The notes under the pieces are model-generated. The model ran no database searches, was not told where the DNA came from, and saw only the letters and a program-made list of their open reading frames with translations. DNA of 64,000 nt from Actibacterium sp. XHP0104 (GTDB lineage: Bacteria > Pseudomonadota > Alphaproteobacteria > Rhodobacterales > Rhodobacteraceae), in NCBI RefSeq assembly GCF_025751515.1, contig NZ_JAOWLE010000009.1, positions 32,984 through 96,983 on the forward strand, given 5' to 3'. This document shows positions 59,429 through 64,000 of the stretch, in pieces. Made by a program: the position numbers and the translations under genes. Every line of letters starts with the position of its first letter. Positions within the stretch are counted from its first letter, which is position 1.

Positions 59429-61249
59429 ATGATCAAGAAAGTGACATTGCCCGCGCTATTGCTGGTTCTGGGCCTGGGATTCTGGTTCAGCGGCGATTTT
59501 CAGGAAATCGCGGCAGGTGTCGCGATCTTTCTGTTCGGCATGCTGATGCTTGAAGACGGGTTCAAGCAGTTCTCTGGCGGCCTGCTTGAGGCCACGCTGG
59601 AAAAGGCCACCGGCTCTGTCGGGCGTTCGCTGGGGTTTGGGGTTCTGACCACGACGATCATGCAATCCAGCTCGCTGGTGTCGGTGATCACCATCTCGTT
59701 CCTGTCGGCGGGCCTGATCTCGCTGATCGCGGGGGTGGGCATCATCTTTGGCGCCAATATCGGCACGACAACCGGCGCCTGGCTGGTGGCAGGGTTCGGG
59801 CTGAAGGTGAACATCTCGGCCTATGCGCTGCCGATGCTGGCGGTGGCGATCGTGCTGGTCTTTCAAAAGAACAAATACATCCGCGGCGCGGGATATGTGT
59901 TGGCCGGGTTGGGCTTTCTGTTCCTGGGCATCCACCACATGAAAGAAGGGTTCGAAGCCTTCAAGGATCAGTTCGACCTGTCGCGCCTTGCGCTGACCGG
60001 GCTGTTGGGACTGGTGGTCTACACGCTGGTCGGCACGGCGGCGACTGTGGTGATGCAATCAAGCCATGCCACGATGACGCTGATCATCACCGCGTTGGCA
60101 GCCGGACAGATCTCCTATGAAAACGCGCTGGCGCTGGCGATCGGGGCCAATATCGGCACCACGATCACCGCGATCATCGGCGCACTCAGCGCCAATTTTC
60201 AGGGCAAGCGCCTGGCCCTGGCGCATTTGATCTTCAATGCGGGCACAGCGGCGATCGCGCTGGTTCTGATCGGCCCGATCCGGATGTCGGTCGATATGAT
60301 CGCTGCGGGGGTCGGCATTGCCGAGGATGACTTTGCGCTGAAGCTGGCGGTGTTTCACACCATCTTCAACCTGCTGGGCGTGATGATCATGCTGCCGCTG
60401 CTGCACCGCCTGATCGCGTTTCTCGAACGCGCCATCCCCCAGCCCGCCGAGGATCGCAGCCAGCCCAAATATCTGACCGAGGCCGTGGACGAGTTTCCCG
60501 AGACGGTCAAGGTCGCCATGCGGCACGAGGTCAAGCATCTCTATGACAACGCGGCCGAGCTGATCCTGCACGGGCTGAACCTGCATCAGCACCAGGTGTT
60601 TTCCTCGGCCGCCCTGGAAGACACGATCAAGCACAGCCATCATCCGATCGAATTCGACATCGACCAACGCTACGAGGCGCAGATCAAGACGCTCTACGCC
60701 GCCATCGTCGAATTCGCCACCCGCGCCGGGTCGAAGAACATGCCCGAGGACGCGATGCACGAGATCTACTCGTTGCGGGACGTGGCCGGTCAGATCGTGC
60801 GGGCGGTCAAATCGGTCAAGCATTTGCGGCGCAACGCGACCCGCTATACCGAGCGCCCCAAGGGCGCGATCACCGAGCTGTATGACCATCTGCGCACCGA
60901 GATCGCCCGCATCCTGGTCGAGATCCGCAAGCTGGACCTTGAAGACCCGACCGAACGCTCAAGCCTGTGGCTGGACCAAGAGCGGCTACAGGTCGAAAGC
61001 GATGCCCAAACCACCAATACGCGGGTCGAAACCCTGATCCGAGATCATCAGCTGACCGCGATTGCGGCGACCTCGTTCCTGAACGACTCGCACTATGCCT
61101 ACTCGGCCATGCGTGACCTTCTGGGCGCGGCGCGGGCCTTTTACATCGAAACCGGCGACGCCATGGCCGAGGTCGAGCGCATCCTAGCGCTGGATGACGA
61201 GGAACTGGCCGACATGACCCACAGCCCGCAAAAGGCAAGGACACAATGA
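59429..61249 (+). CDS. Na/Pi cotransporter family protein with PhoU-like tail
   Basis: 606 residues. Eight or nine transmembrane helices in the first 335 residues contain the duplicated signature TTIMQSSSLVSVI (about 73) and ATVVMQSSHATMT (about 205) and the GANIGTT motif twice, typical of the Na/Pi cotransporter II family. The C-terminal 230 residues are all-helical and PhoU-like. By family it transports phosphate with sodium, or regulates it through the tail. Single gene, with a short hairpin region (59265-59367) upstream. Confidence 0.93.
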   Translation: MIKKVTLPALLLVLGLGFWFSGDFQEIAAGVAIFLFGMLMLEDGFKQFSGGLLEATLEKATGSVGRSLGFGVLTTTIMQSSSLVSVITISFLSAGLISLIAGVGIIFGANIGTTTGAWLVAGFGLKVNISAYALPMLAVAIVLVFQKNKYIRGAGYVLAGLGFLFLGIHHMKEGFEAFKDQFDLSRLALTGLLGLVVYTLVGTAATVVMQSSHATMTLIITALAAGQISYENALALAIGANIGTTITAIIGALSANFQGKRLALAHLIFNAGTAAIALVLIGPIRMSVDMIAAGVGIAEDDFALKLAVFHTIFNLLGVMIMLPLLHRLIAFLERAIPQPAEDRSQPKYLTEAVDEFPETVKVAMRHEVKHLYDNAAELILHGLNLHQHQVFSSAALEDTIKHSHHPIEFDIDQRYEAQIKTLYAAIVEFATRAGSKNMPEDAMHEIYSLRDVAGQIVRAVKSVKHLRRNATRYTERPKGAITELYDHLRTEIARILVEIRKLDLEDPTERSSLWLDQERLQVESDAQTTNTRVETLIRDHQLTAIAATSFLNDSHYAYSAMRDLLGAARAFYIETGDAMAEVERILALDDEELADMTHSPQKARTQ

Positions 61250-61318
61250 CGCAGCCGCATTGTCACATCGTTCTTACATCCGGCCAGGATACTGCCGCAT
61301 CGGGCAAGGAGAACCGCC

Positions 61319-61573
61319 ATGGGACTTGAGAACACGATCGACAAGCTCGACAAGTATTTCAAACGCCTCGACAAGGGCAAAGCGCAAAAGATCAAGCCCG
61401 CCCATGTGGACGAGCTGCTGCGCAAGCTGGAGACCAAAGCCGCCAAGCTGGAGGCCGAGCTTGCCGAAACCACCGACGACGCCAAGCGCCAGCGCCTGGA
61501 AAGCAAGCTGACCATGGTACACGAACAGCAAAAGCGCGCCACCTGGCTGGCAGAGCAGATCCGCGACGCCTGA
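61319..61573 (+). CDS. Small coiled-coil protein, unknown function
   Basis: 84 residues, charged and helical throughout, Lys/Glu/Ala-rich with heptad-like leucines (LLRKLETKAAKLEAEL). AAGGAG lies seven to eight bases before the ATG. No cysteine and no membrane segment. Similar small helical proteins occur next to phosphate transporters in some roseobacters, but I assign no function. It marks the end of the high-G+C backbone. Confidence 0.7.
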   Translation: MGLENTIDKLDKYFKRLDKGKAQKIKPAHVDELLRKLETKAAKLEAELAETTDDAKRQRLESKLTMVHEQQKRATWLAEQIRDA

Positions 61574-61857
61574 GACGGGCCCCGCAATCCGGGGCGTTGT
61601 CTGAAGGCCGCCAGCACGATCAGCACAATCGCCGACCTCAACAAAGTTGCAGACCCTGTCCCGCTCACACGCAACCAACGCGCAGAGCCCCGCAACACCA
61701 TGCGTCGCTGGCGGCTGGTTTCAGGGGGATTTTCCCGGCTAGATAGGTGGCGGAGACGAAGTCTTACACTCTTATTGCATAATCATTTGATATTTCACGA
61801 TAATAAGAAATGAAAATGGCGTCATACCACATTTCTTACCACGACAAAGGCAGAGCA
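61574..61857. other. Non-coding boundary with a shift to A+T-rich sequence
   Basis: 284 bases without a convincing gene. The first half has backbone-like composition; from about 61750 it is clearly A+T-rich (e.g. the stretch around 61768-61815). A small GCCCCG/CGGGGC stem at 61579-61595 lacks a T run. I take this as the left boundary of an accessory region. Confidence 0.4.
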
Positions 61858-62142
61858 TCACGCCCGGTGCATCCTCTCGACAAGGTAGTGGAGACCTAAG
61901 AGTGTGACGATCAGCAAGCTAGAAATCATCCATGTGTAAACGCCCCACGCAAACAATTGGGCAATCTGCAACGAGGTCTGCACCCAAGGCAGGTCAAGAC
62001 TACTGAACGAAAGGCGCAAGTAGAAGACCCCGGAGATGTACAGCAAAATTGACAATGTAGCGCAGTAACCGAAAAGCACCGCAAGAAAGCGTCTACGAGT
62101 CAGTGTCTCCTTGATCTCCTTACTCTGACGAGTAGCGGTCAA
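61858..62142 (-). CDS. Small membrane protein in accessory region
   Basis: 94 residues with two strong hydrophobic helices (about 19-42 and 58-84) and a basic N-terminus. No ATG is available: the frame can start at a TTG (62142) or further upstream in non-conserved sequence, so the start is uncertain. No family recognised. Given the toxin/immunity neighbours it could be an immunity protein, but that is a guess. Confidence 0.4.
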   Translation of the reverse strand: MTATRQSKEIKETLTRRRFLAVLFGYCATLSILLYISGVFYLRLSFSSLDLPWVQTSLQIAQLFAWGVYTWMISSLLIVTLLGLHYLVERMHRA

Positions 62143-62280
62143 TGTCGGGGCGCGCGACTGGGGGTCGATGTAACAACTGTCGAAGGTCGCTTAGCAGCGA
62201 CAGCCTATGCCCTCGTGCAGGAAGGGATTAGCAGCGGCGGGTATCCGGTCCTGCCCAAGAACCCCGAATTTGCACCAATA

Positions 62281-62297
62281 GGGGCCGAATATCGTTG
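62281..62297 (+). repeat. 17-bp direct repeat, copy 1 (toxin module boundary)
   Basis: GGGGCCGAATATCGTTG, identical to the copy at 62911-62927. In both copies the same phase reads GPNIV, and each begins a toxin-like C-terminal segment, so it marks the conserved junction ahead of each swappable toxin tip. Confidence 0.8.
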
Positions 62298-62634
62298 CGA
62301 TGGAGAACCCACATTCTATCGACAACGTATCGATTCCCGAAGACCGCGCACGTCACATTCTGGATGGGGAAGGGCGGAGTGGTGGTCACCGGTTTGGCAC
62401 AGGGATGCCCGGCAAGACGGAGTTTCCCGAAAGCTGGTCGGATGATGACATTTTGGACGCGATCAGGAAGGTTGCGGGGCCGGACGTGTCGTCGGGCCTG
62501 CTCATCGTGAAGGCGATTTGTTGATCACCGGTGAGGTGAACGGCGTTGAAATAGAGGTCGTTGTGCGACCAGACGGTAGAGTGAGAACCGGATACCCAGT
62601 ATCCGGTAATGGCATTGTAAGGAATCCGAGGTGA
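62282..62634 (+). pseudogene. EndoU-type toxin fragment, frameshifted
   Basis: Reading from the GPNIV repeat, one phase gives IPEDRARHILDGEGRSGGHR (from about 62327), then FGTGMPGKTEFPESWSDDDI, the hallmark of bacterial EndoU ribonuclease toxin tips: His in RHILDG, second His in GGHR, and the PGKTEFP..WS segment. After about 62480 the frame is lost; shifting by one base restores EVNGVEIEVVV and GRVRTGYPVSG, ending at a TGA at 62634. The loss lies near the GGG at 62493-62495 and looks like one deleted base. It has no start codon or upstream delivery domain, so it is a stranded tip. A sequencing error is possible. Confidence 0.65.
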
Positions 62635-62637
62635 TCT

Positions 62638-62871
62638 ATGGACGACAAAGAAGCAATCGATCTGCTGGAAAAGCAACTCGCTGCACTTGAAGATGCGAAT
62701 TTGGACATGTCCATGGACCGAAGGTTTTTCTATGTCGGGGAGTATGACCTCGCATTGGAAGGCGTCTATGTCGCTCATAAACGGCATCCAGGCGTGCTCG
62801 ATGATTTGGAGATTCAAGCGCTCGTCGATGACTTCGAAATGGATACGGCTGAATTTGACCGGAAGTCGTAG
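62638..62871 (+). CDS. Candidate immunity protein for the EndoU tip
   Basis: 77 residues, acidic, helical (MDDKEAIDLLEKQLAALED...YVGEYDLALEGVYVAHKRH...DFEMDTAEFDRKS). It begins 3 bases after the toxin-fragment stop, the usual toxin-then-immunity order. A GAGGTGAT element precedes the ATG. The reading frame is intact, as expected if it is selected to neutralise incoming toxin even after the toxin decayed. No known immunity family recognised by eye. Confidence 0.6.
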   Translation: MDDKEAIDLLEKQLAALEDANLDMSMDRRFFYVGEYDLALEGVYVAHKRHPGVLDDLEIQALVDDFEMDTAEFDRKS

Positions 62872-62910
62872 AAGCGACAACGTCATATCGACACCTATCC
62901 CGGAGGAGGC

Positions 62911-62927
62911 GGGGCCGAATATCGTTG
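62911..62927 (+). repeat. 17-bp direct repeat, copy 2 (toxin module boundary)
   Basis: Exact second copy of the sequence at 62281-62297, 630 bases downstream, reading GPNIV in the same phase at the start of the second toxin remnant. Confidence 0.8.
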
Positions 62928-63252
62928 ATGCTCGACCCGGGGCCACGACGGCACCCGGTGGTAACAGAATTCTGCCCCATGGCAGCAAGGGGAACGGGCA
63001 AGACATATTTGTCTCAAAGGCCACGATGTTGGGCAGATCGACGATATCATTGCCAATCCTCGTCCAGATCCGAGCGGTATCGTTGAAGGGCGCGGCTGAT
63101 ACAAAGGTCAGGATATGACCCTGCTGACAGGTCAAGATGGCCATTGGGTTCTTCTTGATCCCGATGGCAACGTCTTCGCTGTAAGCAATCGTAATCTGCC
63201 GCTTGGGCACAAAGAGAACCAACCGGACAACATTATCCGTCCACTGGAGTAG
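62912..63252 (+). pseudogene. Second toxin-tip fragment, one frameshift and one stop
   Basis: From GPNIV the first phase reads DARPGATTAPGGNRILPHGS and then loses sense near 63014. In the next phase sense resumes as GHDVGQIDDIIANPRPDPSG, IVEGRG, one TGA at 63097-63099 and YKGQDMTLLTGQDGHWVLLD, ending NQPDNIIRPLE at a TAG (63252). So one base appears to be lost near 63015-63017, and one nonsense codon, TGA where GGA would fit, interrupts the frame. The GQDGHWVLLDPDGNVFAVSNR core is toxin-tip-like, but I cannot name the family. The immunity gene follows after 2 bases. Confidence 0.6.
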
Positions 63253-63254
63253 CC

Positions 63255-63584
63255 ATGAATACATGGTTTGAAGACCTGATAGAGCAGGCACAAACAGGGG
63301 CAGGCACTGAATGGATTTCCAAAGCCGAGCTTTTGGAGTTCAACGAATATCTTGCCACGCGCGGCTTTGGCGTTTCAAGAATGGAGGTCGCACAGGCAGC
63401 CGGTGGGACCGTCAAGCGAAATTTCGGCTACGGCATCTTGCCTGCCCCAATCGGCGACGACCCCGAACACTGGCTCAATCATTTCGATCCCCAACGTTCC
63501 GCCGCATATGTTCGCGAAACCGTTCAGTTCGCCAAGGAAGACGGCGCCCTGTTCGACTACAAGGTTTGGGCTGAGCAGCCTTAA
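63255..63584 (+). CDS. Candidate immunity protein for the second tip
   Basis: 109 residues, MNTWFEDLIEQAQTGAG at the start, with central GVSRMEVAQAAGGTVKRNF and a C-terminal EDGALFDYKVWAEQP. It is soluble and intact and follows the toxin fragment by 2 bases, so I call it an immunity candidate from position. No family recognised. No strong Shine-Dalgarno is visible, consistent with coupling to the toxin stop codon. Confidence 0.6.
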   Translation: MNTWFEDLIEQAQTGAGTEWISKAELLEFNEYLATRGFGVSRMEVAQAAGGTVKRNFGYGILPAPIGDDPEHWLNHFDPQRSAAYVRETVQFAKEDGALFDYKVWAEQP

Positions 63585-63889
63585 ATCATCGAGAAGCTTG
63601 GTCAAAAAACCATACGTTTCTGCCCTGCCAACCCTGAGCCTCTATTGGTGCGGCCGCAGAGAAATGAGGCTTTGTCCGCATTGCTGCCGTCCCGCACTTT
63701 TGGCTGGGCTGATCTTTGAAGCGGCACGGCCGCTAACTAAATTGCCACGATGACGATTTGGGGCCAAGCACTGACGCCCGCCGGAAACCCCACAATCGCT
63801 CGATCCTTGGCGTCTCGCTCATGTGGATTTTCAGGCTACCGTTGCACATCCCGGCCCCGCCTGACGTCGCCCCCCTGAGCAGCCTCATC
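63585..63889. other. No gene seen between the immunity gene and the IS end
   Basis: 305 bases between the second immunity gene and the IS terminus. Frames that cross it overlap the immunity gene in another phase and have no start or family cue. I see no promoter, terminator or RNA gene that I would defend. Confidence 0.5.
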
Positions 63890-64000
63890 TGACTGGTCCA
63901 GTTTGATTGTTAGTGCATGATCGTCCTGTGTTCCATCGGGATGATGGATTCCGGGGCCGGTGGGCGATAACCCAATGCACTGTGGGGCCTCTTTGTGTTG
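63890..64000 (-). mobile_element. Insertion sequence, 3' end (runs off right edge)
   Basis: The sequence from TGACTGGTCCAGTTTGATTG at 63890 looks like the end of an IS: it begins with TG and is followed, after about 20 bases, by the stop codon of a transposase on the minus strand. The other end and any target duplication lie outside the window, so the boundary is inferred. Confidence 0.6.
63910..64000 (-). CDS. IS transposase, C-terminal 29 residues (rve/integrase-core type)
   Basis: Read on the minus strand from the right edge, the frame gives NTKRPHSALGYRPPAPES, then IIPMEHRTIMH and a TAA at 63910-63912. The RPHSALGYRPP tail is the hallmark end of DDE integrase-core transposases of the IS3/IS481 type. 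Only the C-terminus is present; the rest, including the catalytic triad, lies beyond the edge. Confidence 0.85.
   Translation of the reverse strand, partial: NTKRPHSALGYRPPAPESIIPMEHRTIMH

Noticed and set aside
61579..61595. GCCCCG/CGGGGC stem after the coiled-coil gene as a terminator.
   Set aside because: Six base pairs and only a weak GTTGT tail; not distinguishable from chance in high-G+C sequence.
62155..62281. Frame reading GVDVTTVEGRLAATAYALVQEG ahead of the first toxin repeat as the end of a parent toxin.
   Set aside because: It is in the wrong phase relative to GPNIV, has no known domain and is too short to link to a delivery protein; left unassigned.
63352..63753. 133-codon frame overlapping the second immunity gene and beyond.
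   Set aside because: It runs in another phase through the intact 109-residue gene and has no start-site or family support.

Overview
The window looks like a chromosomal segment of an alphaproteobacterium of the Rhodobacteraceae (roseobacter group). The reasons are high G+C, the GcrA cell-cycle regulator, UPF0262 and DUF2948 genes packed between murA and hisD, a VPLPA-CTERM secreted protein, and tight operons with many ATGA/TGATG stop-start overlaps. All functional calls come from reading motifs by eye; no database search was run.

Bases 1-38.9 kb are mostly housekeeping. In order: the 5' part of nadK, glyA, an alpha/beta hydrolase, a cytochrome b561, an entericidin-like lipoprotein, lepA, a low-molecular-weight phosphatase, a sirtuin, a 2OG-Fe(II) oxygenase, a copper pair (DUF2946 plus PCu(A)C), rpmB, meaB and hrpB. 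Then come a Nudix hydrolase, a PiT phosphate permease, argD-argF-chaC, an ABC-2 permease with rlmJ, gcrA, an ABC exporter pair, an AsmA protein, rimO and a ThDP enzyme. A minus-strand block runs from a 47-residue ORF through murA, DUF2948, hisD, UPF0262, a phosphatase-like gene, infA, maf, RNase E/G and yacG to tRNA-Phe. It is followed by tRNA-Thr, an acyl-CoA synthetase, a BON-LysM protein, an ABC exporter and tRNA-Gly.

Bases 39.1-48.5 kb hold the most unusual locus. Eight plus-strand genes, mostly overlapping or closely spaced, encode a Ser/Thr kinase, an FHA protein, a PP2C phosphatase, three P-loop GTPase-like proteins (one a large dynamin-like protein) and two small proteins that I suspect are roadblock-like. 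No type VI secretion genes accompany the kinase/FHA/phosphatase trio. I read it as a self-contained phospho-signalling plus GTPase module of unknown purpose.

Bases 48.5-58.4 kb are a compact Tad (Flp) pilus locus: a divergent LuxR-type regulator, the Flp pilin, CpaB, three TadE/TadG-like proteins, CpaE, CpaF, TadB and TadC, ending at a clear terminator. The outer-membrane secretin, prepilin peptidase and TadD are not in it. A VPLPA-CTERM exported protein, a Na/Pi cotransporter and a small coiled-coil protein follow.

Bases 61.6-64.0 kb are more A+T-rich and look like an accessory island: a small membrane protein, then two tandem toxin-immunity remnants that each begin with the same 17-bp sequence reading GPNIV (the first an EndoU-type RNase fragment), and the end of an IS element running off the right edge.
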